Origin: Actinosynnema sp. ALI-1.44
GTDB lineage: Bacteria > Actinomycetota > Actinomycetes > Mycobacteriales > Pseudonocardiaceae
Direction: 5' to 3'
DNA: 64,000 bases
NCBI RefSeq assembly: GCF_001984155.1
Contig: NZ_MTQO01000034.1
Location: 1 to 64,000 of the forward strand
The position numbers and the translations under genes were made by a program. Every line of letters starts with the position of its first letter. The stretch's first letter is position 1. Positions 8,261 through 16,609 of the stretch are shown here, piece after piece. The notes under the pieces were generated by a model. That model was not told the origin of the DNA and did not search any database. It was given only the letters and a program-made list of their open reading frames with translations.

Positions 8261-9315
8261 CGATTCCGTTTGAAGATCCGGTAGAGGACGAAGCACGCCG
8301 ACAGGATCACGACCATCACGGTCGGGTAGCCGAACTTCCAGTGCAACTCCGGCATGTGGTCGAAGTTCATGCCGTACACCCCCACACCCATGGTGGGTAT
8401 CGCGATGATCGCCGCCCACGCGGTGATCTTGCGCATGTCGTTGTTCTGTCGCAGCGTGATTTTGGCCAAGGTCGCGTCCACCAATGTGGTCAGCAACTCG
8501 TCCGCCCTGGCCACCCGTTCCGCGACCATCGTCAAGTGATCATCCACGTCACGAAAGTACGACCGCACCTCCACCGGTACGAGTGGTGTGTGCCCCTCGG
8601 CCAGTTGGCGCAGCGGAGTGGTCAGCGGCGCGATCGCCCGTCGCAGTTCGAGCACTTCCCGCTTCATCAGGTACATCTGTTCGGCACCGACCGTGCTGTG
8701 TGGCGCGAAGACCACCGACTCGACCTCGTCGATGTCACGATCGAACGCCTCGCTGACCTCCAGGTAGTCATCCACAACTCGGTCGGCGATCGCATGCAGC
8801 ACCGCAGCGGGGCCCAGCCGCATCCGGTCTGGCTCCACCTCCAGTTCCCGGCGCAGGCCACGCAGGCCGGAATGGTGGCCATGGCGCACCGTCACGATGA
8901 AATCGGGACCCAGAAAGGCCATGATCTCCCCGGTTTCCACGATCTCGTTCGCCGTGGTCGGTGACTCGTGCGCCACGTAGTGCACGGTCTTGAGCACCAT
9001 GAACAGCGTCTCGTCGTAACGATCCAACTTGGGCCGCTGGTGCGCGGTCACCGCGTCCTCGACCGCCAGTTCGTGCAACCCATAGGCGTCCGCGATGCCC
9101 TGAATCTGCTCACTGTCCGGCTCGAACAATCCAACCCAGACGAACCCGTCGCCGCGCCGACGGACCTCGGCGATCGCGTCCGTATGCGACCAACGGCCTG
9201 GCAACCGCTCACCATCCACGTACACGGCGCAGTCCACCACATACGCTGAGACCGGCACCGGACCGCCTCGCTCCGGTTGCCCACTCGCCCAGCCGCCCGG
9301 CGGCCTGATTGCCAT
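8251..9315 (-). CDS. corA: CorA-family magnesium/cobalt transporter
   Basis: A 354-residue CorA protein. The family forms pentameric inner-membrane channels that take up Mg2+ (and Co2+/Ni2+). The long N-terminal cytoplasmic domain runs to about residue 290 and includes the acidic DRDIDEVE region. Two C-terminal transmembrane helices flank the signature YGMNFDHMPE (GMN at 315-317), and the protein ends in a basic KRNRWL tail, all expected for the family. Length is typical. The ATG at 9315 follows GGAGG at four bases. A small membrane frame overlaps the 3' end and may be coupled. Confidence 0.95.
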   Translation of the reverse strand: MAIRPPGGWASGQPERGGPVPVSAYVVDCAVYVDGERLPGRWSHTDAIAEVRRRGDGFVWVGLFEPDSEQIQGIADAYGLHELAVEDAVTAHQRPKLDRYDETLFMVLKTVHYVAHESPTTANEIVETGEIMAFLGPDFIVTVRHGHHSGLRGLRRELEVEPDRMRLGPAAVLHAIADRVVDDYLEVSEAFDRDIDEVESVVFAPHSTVGAEQMYLMKREVLELRRAIAPLTTPLRQLAEGHTPLVPVEVRSYFRDVDDHLTMVAERVARADELLTTLVDATLAKITLRQNNDMRKITAWAAIIAIPTMGVGVYGMNFDHMPELHWKFGYPTVMVVILSACFVLYRIFKRNRWL

Positions 9316-9429
9316 CCCACCTCCATGTCATGTGTGACAAGGGGACTCATCGGTCCTCCGCGACAACGTGAGCGGCCACGCGACGAAGCACACTGTGTCC
9401 CACGCATCAGCAGTCTGCTGTCCAGCCGG

Positions 9430-9753
9430 TCAGGTTCCCTCTTCGCCGTCTGGGGCGCGGCTGTCAGGCACTCCGGGACCGTCTCCTGCCCGGCGAGACG
9501 CACCGCGCGACTGGGCGTAGTGCCCGACCGTGCGCTGGGCCGTCTCCGCCACGTGCGCGTCAGCGATCACACAGACCTGCCGTCGTCCCTCGCGGCGCAC
9601 CGTCACCAGTCCGGCCAGTTTCAACTTCGCCACACGACCTGCAGACGCGCCGTCGCTGGCAACATCCCGAACGTGCCCGCGACCTGCTGCAGCAGATCCG
9701 GCGAGATCGGCTCGGCAGTCCCACGGCGTGTCACGGCCGCAGTATGACACACA
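9430..9753 (-). pseudogene. Broken ArsR-family metalloregulator
   Basis: Two fragments of one ArsR/SmtB-type repressor lie in different frames. The first, from a GTG at 9753 to about 9625, reads AEPISPDLLQQVAGTFGMLPATARLQVVW, the usual N-terminal helices. It hits a stop soon after. The second (about 9500-9620) reads RVAKLKLAGLVTVRREGRRQVCVI, which is the end of the recognition helix and the beta-wing, followed by the dimer helix. The helix-turn-helix core between them (about 15-20 residues in intact members) is missing and the frame is shifted. It therefore cannot bind DNA normally. Intact relatives repress metal efflux genes; none is adjacent here. Confidence 0.6.
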
Positions 9754-9765
9754 CTTGTACAAATG
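9752..9765. promoter_or_regulatory. Palindrome, likely former ArsR-type operator
   Basis: The bases CACTTGTACAAATG form a near-perfect 7+7 palindrome (one mismatched pair) at the start of the broken ArsR gene. Flanking bases (CTTGAATAT on the right) resemble the AT-rich halves of SmtB/ArsR operators. Autoregulatory operators overlapping the start are usual for this family, so this is probably the binding site of the now-defective regulator. Assignment is by position and symmetry only. Confidence 0.35.
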
Positions 9766-9872
9766 CTTGAATATCGGGTGTGGCTCGTCCCAGGCCCGAC
9801 GCGTACGTAACCGGTGGTGCGGGAAACGAAACTGCTGTCTCGATCGGGCGAGGCGAACGGCCCGTGGAGAGC

Positions 9873-10073
9873 TCATATGGGCGGCCGTGGTGGGTCGCCG
9901 TGACGGTAGGCGTTGAGGCGTGCGAGCAAGCGATCCACATCCTCGCGCAACGCGGTCAGGTGTTGCTTGTGTTCGCTGAGTCTTTGCTCTTGGTCGTGAA
10001 TTCGGCGACGCAAGTGAACCAAGCCCTCGTCGAGATCAGTTGGTGCCGCAGCGTCCTGGTCGCCGTCAGTCAT
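9873..10073 (-). CDS. Small coiled-coil protein of unknown function
   Basis: A 66-residue charged protein. Residues 16-56 have heptad-like leucine spacing (LVHLRRRIHDQEQRLSEHKQHLTALREDVDRLLARL), predicting one long coiled-coil helix, between an acidic N-terminal tail and a Pro/Arg C-terminal tail. The ATG at 10073 has AGG-AGG-type purines (AGGTAGGACG) directly upstream. No family recognised; it may act as a small oligomeric scaffold. The longer leftward frame that starts at 10235 adds sequence without coding character. Confidence 0.5.
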   Translation of the reverse strand: MTDGDQDAAAPTDLDEGLVHLRRRIHDQEQRLSEHKQHLTALREDVDRLLARLNAYRHGDPPRPPI

Positions 10074-10544
10074 CGTCCTACCTGAACAAGGTCGGCCGCC
10101 ACGTCCGGCGGGTGGAGTGCCGGGGAAGTGTTCCCCGTTCACCCGCCCTCCAAACCTGTCTGCTCGATCTAGGCGCCGCCGAGTTCGTTGGCGCGGGCCT
10201 GGACCGAGCCCGGAGCCCACAGGGCTGTGGTCCACGCGGTGGCCGTGTCCGGGTCATCGAGCTGTCACCGCGATGTCGGCGATGTCCTTCCAGACTCGCA
10301 AGGTGTGATCCAGGTCAGTGTCACCGGCCACGGCCTGTTCCAGGGCCGCGAGCGCGGGGCCGGCGACCACCTTGGTCCGGTGCAGCCGCAGAACTTTCCG
10401 GGTCCAGGGCCAGTCGCCAGGTGCGGATCAGGCCGAGGTGATCACGGGGATCACGGATCGAATCGCGCACAGCACCTTCCGGCCCGCTGGTGAGCGTTTC
10501 GCCAAGTCCAACCCGCAGAAACACTCACCCGCGTGTCCGGTCGG
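10074..10544. other. Gap with a possible frameshifted gene remnant
   Basis: No intact gene is supported in these 471 bases. On the minus strand two short frames read as if coding: around 10410-10524 (VRDSIRDPRDHLGLIRTWRL) and, shifted by one base, around 10257-10400 (LRLHRTKVVAGPALAALEQA then TLRVWKDIADIAV). Together they could be the tail of one decayed gene, but I do not recognise the family. Confidence 0.25.
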
Positions 10545-11774
10545 TCAGCTGCCGGCGAACGAGCCGGTTTCGACCACGGTCCACTTGCCGTTGTCCACCC
10601 CGTACACGGTCAGCACCTTGTTGGTGCTGTCGCCGAATTCGTCGAACGCGACCTCTCCGGTGGCCCCATTGCCCTTGTAGTTCTGCACATGGTCACGCAT
10701 GGCATCGCGCTGCGACTCGTCCCAGGCGCCGTTCGCGCCAAGCGTGTTCGCCAGGCTGGTGATGATCACGTTGGCCGCATCGTATGAAAAGGCACCGAAC
10801 CCGCCGTATGCGTCCGTGTACTTCTTCTGGTTGTACGCGGCGAGAAAATCCTTCGCGGTTGGCTGCGTTTCGGTGGGAGCGCCGATCGACGTCGCCAGGT
10901 CGCCCTGTTTGCCGCCGAGTTCGATGTACTTCGGGTCGAAGATGCCATCTCCGCCCATGAGGGGCACGTTCAGCGCCATCTCGGCCGCCTGCTTGCTCAG
11001 CGGTCCGGCCGCCGGGAACTCGCCGCCGTAGTAGATCGCGTCCGGCGTGGCTGTCTTGACCTTGCCCAGCGCACCCGCGAAGTCGGTTTCCTTCTCGCCG
11101 AGAGTCTCCTGGGTCACGATTCGGGCACCGAGCTTGCGCGCCTGCTTGATGAACTCGCGGGCGATGCCGACGCCGTAGGTCTTGCCGTCGGTGATGACCG
11201 CGATCTTCTTCTTGCCTGCCTTGCCGACCAGATAGTCCGCCGCGTGGGGGCCCTGGAAGGCGTCGGTGGTGCACGTCCTGAAATAGCTGGCGAACTGGCG
11301 CTTCGGGTTGGCCAGGTCCTCGCCTTTGGTCAGCGCAGGGTTGGTGTTGCCCGGGGAGATCTGGACGATCTTCTTGGTGGCGAGCACGGGCTGCACGCTC
11401 TGCGCCACCGACGAGTTGAAGGTCCCCACCACGCCGACGACGCCAGGGCTGGATGCCAGCTTGGACGCTGCCTGGGCACCCACCTGCGGGTTGGCCTGGT
11501 CGTCCTCGGCCTGCAGGACCAGCCGGTAGCCCTTCACCCTGCACTGCTCGTTGGCTTGGTCGACGGCGACCTGAGCCGAATTCCGGATGCCGAGGCCGAT
11601 GGAGGAGACGCCGCCGCTCAGCGGGGCGATCAGACCCACGACGAGCGCTCCTTTGCTGGTGTCGCATCCGGCGGCCTGCCCACCTGTGCCGGATTCGTTT
11701 TTGTTGCTGCTGCAAGCGGCCAGCAGTAGCAAGCCGGCGACCAGCGCACCTGCTTTCGCTGTGGGGTTGTGCAC
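10545..11774 (-). CDS. Branched-chain amino-acid-type ABC substrate-binding lipoprotein
   Basis: A 409-residue type-I periplasmic binding protein of the LivJ/LivK (Peripla_BP_6) class. A lipoprotein signal peptide ends in the lipobox LLAAC, with the lipidated cysteine at residue 21, followed by a Ser/Asn/Gly linker. The body begins KGALVVGLIAPLSGGVSSIG, the usual first strand and ligand loop, and contains GVVGTFNSSVAQ and the GDGIFDPKY segment. It would capture a branched-chain amino acid, amide or similar ligand outside the membrane. No permease or ATPase gene is adjacent, so it is an orphan and may serve a remote transporter or a sensor. The GTG start follows GAGGA. Confidence 0.9.
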   Translation of the reverse strand: MHNPTAKAGALVAGLLLLAACSSNKNESGTGGQAAGCDTSKGALVVGLIAPLSGGVSSIGLGIRNSAQVAVDQANEQCRVKGYRLVLQAEDDQANPQVGAQAASKLASSPGVVGVVGTFNSSVAQSVQPVLATKKIVQISPGNTNPALTKGEDLANPKRQFASYFRTCTTDAFQGPHAADYLVGKAGKKKIAVITDGKTYGVGIAREFIKQARKLGARIVTQETLGEKETDFAGALGKVKTATPDAIYYGGEFPAAGPLSKQAAEMALNVPLMGGDGIFDPKYIELGGKQGDLATSIGAPTETQPTAKDFLAAYNQKKYTDAYGGFGAFSYDAANVIITSLANTLGANGAWDESQRDAMRDHVQNYKGNGATGEVAFDEFGDSTNKVLTVYGVDNGKWTVVETGSFAGS

Positions 11775-12108
11775 TTGGTGTCCTCATCGGTAGTGGGGTT
11801 GGTCTTTCTGGGTGCCGCTGGGATGTGTGTCGGCGGCGCCCGGCGCAACCCGGTCTCTGATGTCCACAGGGGCCACGTGTTACGTGCCCTCGCTCCGGGA
11901 TATCCCGGAGCGGCACATGCCTACCGAAGGCCGGTGGCCACTGCCAAGAACGTCGCCTGAACCTCGCCCGAATACTCCCTCGCCAGAGAGCATAAGTGGG
12001 CAGAAGGGCCCGCTACGCAGAACTGGTCGACGCTGTGAGTGCGCTGGGCCATCTCCGATGCCGTCGATTCGAGTCGGGACGACAGAGCCGTCATCCACCT
12101 CGGCTCGA
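11775..12108. other. Intergenic region between lipoprotein gene and vanX
   Basis: These 334 bases hold no supported gene on either strand. The right part should contain the end of the vanHAX transcript and the left part the promoter of the leftward lipoprotein gene. The sequence near 11884-11915 (CTCCGGGATATCCCGGAG) is a nine-base-arm perfect palindrome that could be an operator or a short hairpin; it lacks a following T-run. Confidence 0.4.
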
Positions 12109-12717
12109 CTACGCGATGGAAAAATCAAAATATGTGCCTGGGTAAGGCTCGTCTTTCAGTGTGTAATGCCACCACTCGCGGTCGTACCTGGTGAAACCGC
12201 AGGCCTCCATGAGGGAACAGAGGTGCTGCCGATTTCTCGCTTCGGCTGGTGTGATTCCCTGTGCGCCATGATGTGAGATTGAATCCATCAGATCATGGTC
12301 ACCGCCCATGGGCGCGAGTTCACCGGTAGTCAGGTGATAGAGCGTCAGGTCGACGGTGCCGCCCCGGCTGTGGCCCGATTTGGCGGCCACGTATCCTTTT
12401 TCGAACATCTCGGTTCTGGTGATATTCGGGTAGTACCGCAGCTTTGTCCGGCCATCCTCCGGCTGGCGTGACCAGCGCAGAAAGCAGTCCACGGCGCGCT
12501 GGGGGCGATAGCCGTCCCACAGAAGCAAACCGAAGCCAAGGGATTCGGCCTTTTCTTGCGCGCTGTGCAGCGCTGCGCACAAAGCCCTCGTGCCAACGAT
12601 TCGATTTGCCAGATATCCGTCCACCGGTTTTCCGGTGAAGTTGTCCCACGTGGCGTACTTCGCATCCCAGCGTATCCTGGGTACGATCTCGTCCACGTAG
12701 ACAAAATCTTCGTGCAT
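12109..12717 (-). CDS. vanX: D-Ala-D-Ala dipeptidase VanX
   Basis: A 202-residue zinc dipeptidase that destroys cytoplasmic D-Ala-D-Ala so that only D-Ala-D-Lac enters peptidoglycan. With the ATG at 12717, the key residues fall at exactly the enterococcal VanX numbers: Arg71, zinc ligands His116, Asp123 and His184, and catalytic Glu181. Long blocks such as RWDAKYATWDNFTGKPVDGY and LLLWDGYRP are conserved. An ATG two codons upstream (12723) overlaps the stop of the ligase gene as ATGA; I prefer 12717 because of the length match and the AGGA eight bases before it. It is the last gene of vanH-vanA-vanX and is translationally coupled. Confidence 0.97.
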   Translation of the reverse strand: MHEDFVYVDEIVPRIRWDAKYATWDNFTGKPVDGYLANRIVGTRALCAALHSAQEKAESLGFGLLLWDGYRPQRAVDCFLRWSRQPEDGRTKLRYYPNITRTEMFEKGYVAAKSGHSRGGTVDLTLYHLTTGELAPMGGDHDLMDSISHHGAQGITPAEARNRQHLCSLMEACGFTRYDREWWHYTLKDEPYPGTYFDFSIA

Positions 12718-12719
12718 CG

Positions 12720-13754
12720 TCATTTTCCTGTCAGTGCCAACGACACCATCCGGTCGATCACTTCGGCGAGCGGAAACCCTGCGGCTGCCATCATTCTCGG
12801 ATAACGGCTGTAGGAGGTCATGCCAGGAAAAGTATTGACCTCGTTGAGCATCACGCTGCCGTCGTCCTTGAGAAACATATCCACCCGGGCAAGTCCTCTG
12901 CATCCCAAGGTGCGATATATGTCTTTCGCTGTCTCCTGGACGAGGGAGCGCGTCTCGGCCGAAATGTCAGCGGGAACGATAAAAGTGGAGTTCTCGGATC
13001 CGCTTTCAGGGTCATCCTCCTGGTGGATCCTGAAAAAGCCATGAGACAGAGCGATTCGATCGACCTCGCCGGTCAGCACATTCAGGCCGTTCCCCAGTAT
13101 GGAGCATCCGAGTTCACTGCCGACGACAGCCTCCTCGATCAGTACCTTCGAGTCGTACTTCCGCGCGGTCTCGACCGCGCTCGGCAGTTCTTCTTTTCGA
13201 GATACCTTGCTCACGCCGAAAGACGACCCCGAACGGGCCGGCTTCACGAAGACGGGATAGGTAAGCCGGTCGGCATTGATATCCTCGTCCGCCGTGACGG
13301 TCCAGAAATTCGGCGTAGCGATTCCCGCACTGCTGACGACGGTGTAGGTGAGGGATTTGTCCATGCACAGAGCGGAACTCTGGATGTCGCAGCCCACATA
13401 TGGGATGCCGGAAAGCTCCAGCAAACCCTGGATCGCGCCGTCCTCACCGAGTTTGCCGTGTAAAACGGGCAACACGACGTCCACGTTGATCGTTGTGTAT
13501 CGCCCCTGCTCCAGAACAAGCAATCCATGGACGCTTCGGTCGGGTGACAGAACGGCCGGACGGCAGTTGCCTTTTTCCCAATTTTCGCCCGGTCCGTCGC
13601 ACAGCTGCCAAGCGCCGCTCTTCGTAATCCCGATGTAGAACGGTTCATACTTTTCGGAATTGAGATTCTTCGAGATCTCCTGTGCGGATTTGACGGAGAC
13701 GAGATGTTCCTCGGAAGAGCCTCCGAAGATGATTCCGATTTTCAGTCTATTCAC
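12720..13754 (-). CDS. vanA: D-alanine--D-lactate ligase VanA
   Basis: A 344-residue ATP-grasp ligase that joins D-Ala to D-lactate, producing cell-wall precursors with low affinity for vancomycin-type glycopeptides. It is closely related to enterococcal VanA through its whole length: KIGIIFGGSSEEH at the start, LHGKLGEDGAIQGL (the omega-loop histidine that marks D-lactate ligases rather than Ddl), KPARSGSSFGV and GLARVDMFLKDDG, with the Mg-binding ending LNEVNTFPGMTSYSRYP. The GTG start at 13754 overlaps the last eight bases of vanH. GC content is visibly lower than in neighbours (25 of 60 bases G or C at 13621-13680), suggesting acquisition. Confidence 0.97.
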   Translation of the reverse strand: MNRLKIGIIFGGSSEEHLVSVKSAQEISKNLNSEKYEPFYIGITKSGAWQLCDGPGENWEKGNCRPAVLSPDRSVHGLLVLEQGRYTTINVDVVLPVLHGKLGEDGAIQGLLELSGIPYVGCDIQSSALCMDKSLTYTVVSSAGIATPNFWTVTADEDINADRLTYPVFVKPARSGSSFGVSKVSRKEELPSAVETARKYDSKVLIEEAVVGSELGCSILGNGLNVLTGEVDRIALSHGFFRIHQEDDPESGSENSTFIVPADISAETRSLVQETAKDIYRTLGCRGLARVDMFLKDDGSVMLNEVNTFPGMTSYSRYPRMMAAAGFPLAEVIDRMVSLALTGK

Positions 13755-14796
13755 GCTGGTTCCTGCTTTCGAATGTCAAGCAGTTGGTGATGGAGTTTTC
13801 AACGCTGTCGCGCAGGGCAAGGTCCGTGTAGTAGGCGGTGTGCGGACTGACGATCACATTTGGCATGTGCTGCAGCCGCACCAACAGCGCGCTTTCGATG
13901 GGTTTGTTTCTGCGGTCGGCGTAGAATATCCCTTCCTCTCCTTCGACGACATCCAGGGCCGCTCCGCCCAATCTTTCGGTTTCCAGGGCCGCGACAAGAG
14001 CCTCGGTGTCAAGAAGTGCACCGCGTGCGGTGTTGATGACGAATGCGCCGTGCTTCATCTGCTCGATACGTCGACGATGCAGGAGATGGCGCGTCCGTGC
14101 GGTCAGTGGCGCATGGAGCGTGACAATATCGCTCCGCTGCAACAAGTCATCAAGAGGAACGTAGTCCGCCGAGATCGTGGGATCGATGTCATAGGCCAAC
14201 ATTCGACAGCCAAAACCCCACAGCCTGTCCATGACTGCTGCGCCGATTCGTCCTGTTCCAATGACCCCGACGGTCAGGTCGCGTAATTCCTTCCCGCGTA
14301 CGTCATTCAGCCTGTAGTCATGAACATCCGCGCGCCTGATCATGGATTTTGCGTTTCGCAACACCATGAGCATCAGCATCACCGTGTAATCGGCCACGCT
14401 ATCGGGCGAATAGGCGACATTTTCAACTGATATCCCGATGCTCTCCGCGTATTCCACATCGATGTGGTTGTATCCGATGCTTCTCGTGGAGATGTACGCC
14501 ACGCCTGCCTGCCTGAGCGCGAGAAGAGTGGAGTTTGCGATGTTGGTTTTGTGGCCGACGCTGATACACCGGTTTCCGACCGACAGTTCGACGTTGGTTT
14601 CGGCTACCGCGTCCGCTGTGATGGTTGGTATCACGCCAACGCGAGGCGCTATCTCTCGGAACAAGACAGCCTCGTCCCGCTCGCAGCCATAGATCGTGAT
14701 TCCCGTGGCGAGGACGGCCGAGGAGGGCGTGGACACCGGTGATCGCACGTGGCGGGCCACTATTCGTGCTGGTTCGCTGTCGGTCATGCCTTCCAT
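13747..14796 (-). CDS. vanH: D-lactate dehydrogenase VanH
   Basis: A 349-residue NAD(P)-dependent D-2-hydroxyacid dehydrogenase that reduces pyruvate to the D-lactate used by the adjacent VanA ligase. The Rossmann motif GVIGTGRIG lies mid-protein. The catalytic arginine is in STRSIGYNHID, and the histidine is in VSPHTAYYT. The N-terminal 35 residues precede the usual VanH start (ITIYGCERDEA), slightly longer than the enterococcal enzyme. The ATG at 14796 is selected because GAGGAG lies five to seven bases upstream; a second in-frame ATG is three codons later. It leads a vanHAX operon with overlapping genes. No VanR/VanS-type pair is adjacent. Confidence 0.95.
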   Translation of the reverse strand: MEGMTDSEPARIVARHVRSPVSTPSSAVLATGITIYGCERDEAVLFREIAPRVGVIPTITADAVAETNVELSVGNRCISVGHKTNIANSTLLALRQAGVAYISTRSIGYNHIDVEYAESIGISVENVAYSPDSVADYTVMLMLMVLRNAKSMIRRADVHDYRLNDVRGKELRDLTVGVIGTGRIGAAVMDRLWGFGCRMLAYDIDPTISADYVPLDDLLQRSDIVTLHAPLTARTRHLLHRRRIEQMKHGAFVINTARGALLDTEALVAALETERLGGAALDVVEGEEGIFYADRRNKPIESALLVRLQHMPNVIVSPHTAYYTDLALRDSVENSITNCLTFESRNQRE

Positions 14797-14977
14797 GGAG
14801 TCTCCTCTGCGTAGGTGCGGCACCGGAGGCACGTGTGAGGTGCCACGTTCAAAGATCCACACCGAAAATGCAACAGATCCGCGGCGGGTGTGGGCGGAAT
14901 GGGAAAAGGGAGAGGGTATGTTCGTGCACTGCCGGAGATTCGGCTCAACCCGATGATGTCCTGGCCGTCTCGATGTC
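14797..14977. promoter_or_regulatory. Divergent promoter region with inverted repeat upstream of vanH
   Basis: The 181 bases between vanH and the rightward protease gene must carry both promoters. An inverted repeat GGCACC-14 bases-GGTGCC occupies 14819-14844, 23-48 bases before the vanH start, a plausible place for an operator. I cannot identify a VanR box or clear -35/-10 elements. Confidence 0.3.
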
Positions 14978-15871
14978 GTGCGTACGAATGCGGGAAGACT
15001 TCCGCTGTGCCGGCTCTGGATCACCGCGGTTGGGGCCATAGTGGGAGCCGGCCTTGCCTATGGTTACGTCGCCATCGAGGTCTCGGGGAAACCGCCTGGA
15101 GATGGTCACGCCAGGTCGGCCGATCACGGCGTCGCAGCGAACGCTGGTGACATCGGCTTTCAACCGGCTCCGCCGCCGAAGTCCACCAGTCGTCCGGCGC
15201 CGAGTCCTGTTCTGCCGTTCACCGCGAAACTGGCGATGTCTGACATCCCCGTCAAGGGTGGTGGGGTGCGAAGTGGCGGCTGTAGCGGTGCGTTGATCGC
15301 TCCTGAGTGGATCATCACGGCTGGGCACTGCTTCCACGACGTCAACGGCGTCCGGGTCAGTGGAAAGCCGCGGTACACCACAACGGTGACGGTCGGCAAG
15401 CTGAAGGACAGTGATCCCGGTGGGCGGGCCGCGATCGTCGTCGACGTCCTGCAGTCGCCGGTCAACGATATCGCCATGGCGAAGTTGGGCGCGGCTATCG
15501 AGGACGTCGTTGCGTTGACGGTGAGCGAGAAGAAGCCGACGCTGGGACAGCGGCTGCAGTTCGCTGGTTGGGGGACCCTGTCGGCCACGGCCGTCACCCG
15601 GTCGGATCGCGTCAAAAGGGGACAGTTCACGGTCGCGAAGCTGGCGCAGACGACCTTCGAAGCCGAGCACCTGGGCGGGCGGACCGTGGAGAACAGTCCG
15701 TGCCCGCAGGATTCAGGCGCGCCGTTGTTCGTCTCCGACGACGACCGCACTGGAATCCTGGTGGGTGTCGTCAGCAGTGGGCCCCCGTGTCCGCAGCGCG
15801 GCCGGGAGGTCATCGCGCGGGTGGACACAGTGTTCGACTGGATCCATCAGCAGGTGGAGAACAGGCTTTGA
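14978..15871 (+). CDS. Membrane-anchored trypsin-like serine protease
   Basis: A 297-residue chymotrypsin-fold (S1) protease. After a short basic N-terminus a hydrophobic stretch (residues about 10-31, LWITAVGAIVGAGLAYGYVA) acts as signal peptide or anchor, followed by a Pro/Ser linker. The catalytic triad is His117 in TAGHCF, Asp164 in NDIAMAKL and Ser246 in CPQDSGAPLF. The usual GDSGGP is changed to QDSGAP, and the cysteine pairs around His117 and Ser246 are kept. It should act outside the cell. The GTG start is uncertain, as no good ribosome-binding site precedes it. It is divergent from vanHAX, but there is no sign that it is a resistance gene. Confidence 0.85.
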   Translation: MRTNAGRLPLCRLWITAVGAIVGAGLAYGYVAIEVSGKPPGDGHARSADHGVAANAGDIGFQPAPPPKSTSRPAPSPVLPFTAKLAMSDIPVKGGGVRSGGCSGALIAPEWIITAGHCFHDVNGVRVSGKPRYTTTVTVGKLKDSDPGGRAAIVVDVLQSPVNDIAMAKLGAAIEDVVALTVSEKKPTLGQRLQFAGWGTLSATAVTRSDRVKRGQFTVAKLAQTTFEAEHLGGRTVENSPCPQDSGAPLFVSDDDRTGILVGVVSSGPPCPQRGREVIARVDTVFDWIHQQVENRL

Positions 15872-15967
15872 TGACCCGAGAACGGGCCTCACATGGATCA
15901 TCTGAAGAGATCGTGAAGACGTCCGGGCCAGACTGGTCGCCATCAGCACACCGACGGGAGGCAACCG

Positions 15968-16606
15968 ATGCGCTCGACGCAATCACGGCGCGTTCGCGTA
16001 GTCATCGAGGCATCAGATCCGATTACTCACGCCAGTGTTCTCAGTCGGCTCGAGGCGGGTGACGAGTTCACCGTCTTGTCGCCGAGCGACTGCGCAGAAG
16101 CGGATGTCGTCGTGCTCGCACCTGACCGGCTGGACGCCGACGTGCTGTTCGCCATGCGCAGATCAGCGTCGGAGAATCGCAAGCCGGTCGTTCTGGTCAT
16201 CGACCACATCAGCGAGTCCGAGTTGTTGGCCGCGGTGGAATGCCATGCGGTGGCGATTGTGCCGCGGCAGGCGGCAACCACCAGCCGCCTTTCGCGTTGT
16301 GTGTCCGACGCGGCGGCGGGAGGCGGGGTGATGCCTCCGGACGTGCTCGAGCAGTTGCTGAGGCACGTCGAGCACGTGCAGCGCGAAATGCCGTCACCGT
16401 GTAGAAATCCCACCGCGGAGCTGACATCGAGAGACACCGACATCCTCCGCATGTTGGCGAGGGGGCTCGACACCGCACAAATAGCCGACGAACTGTGCTA
16501 CACGGTGCCCACGGTCAAGAACCTCATCTCCAGCCTGCTCGTTCGCCTCACTCTCCGCAATCGCTCGCAGGCCGTGGCATATGCCATTCAAACCGGCGCG
16601 ATCTGA
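15968..16606 (+). CDS. LuxR-family regulator with degenerate receiver domain
   Basis: A 212-residue protein laid out like a NarL-type response regulator. Residues 1-110 resemble a receiver, but the strand that should carry the phospho-acceptor reads DVVVLAPDRL, with alanine where Asp is expected, and the acidic pair near the N-terminus is also absent. Phosphorylation is therefore unlikely. The C-terminal 60 residues are a LuxR helix-turn-helix (LTSRDTDILRMLARGLDTAQ then IADELCYTVPTVKNLISSLL). The ATG follows GGAGG by six bases. It ends three bases before the convergent response-regulator gene. A related regulator lies at 20320-20955. Confidence 0.85.
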   Translation: MRSTQSRRVRVVIEASDPITHASVLSRLEAGDEFTVLSPSDCAEADVVVLAPDRLDADVLFAMRRSASENRKPVVLVIDHISESELLAAVECHAVAIVPRQAATTSRLSRCVSDAAAGGGVMPPDVLEQLLRHVEHVQREMPSPCRNPTAELTSRDTDILRMLARGLDTAQIADELCYTVPTVKNLISSLLVRLTLRNRSQAVAYAIQTGAI

Positions 16607-16609
16607 TCT

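Noticed and set aside
14978-15871. Gene divergent from vanH considered as a VanY-type carboxypeptidase
   Set aside because: It has the His/Asp/Ser triad of trypsin-like proteases and none of the zinc-binding motifs of VanY.
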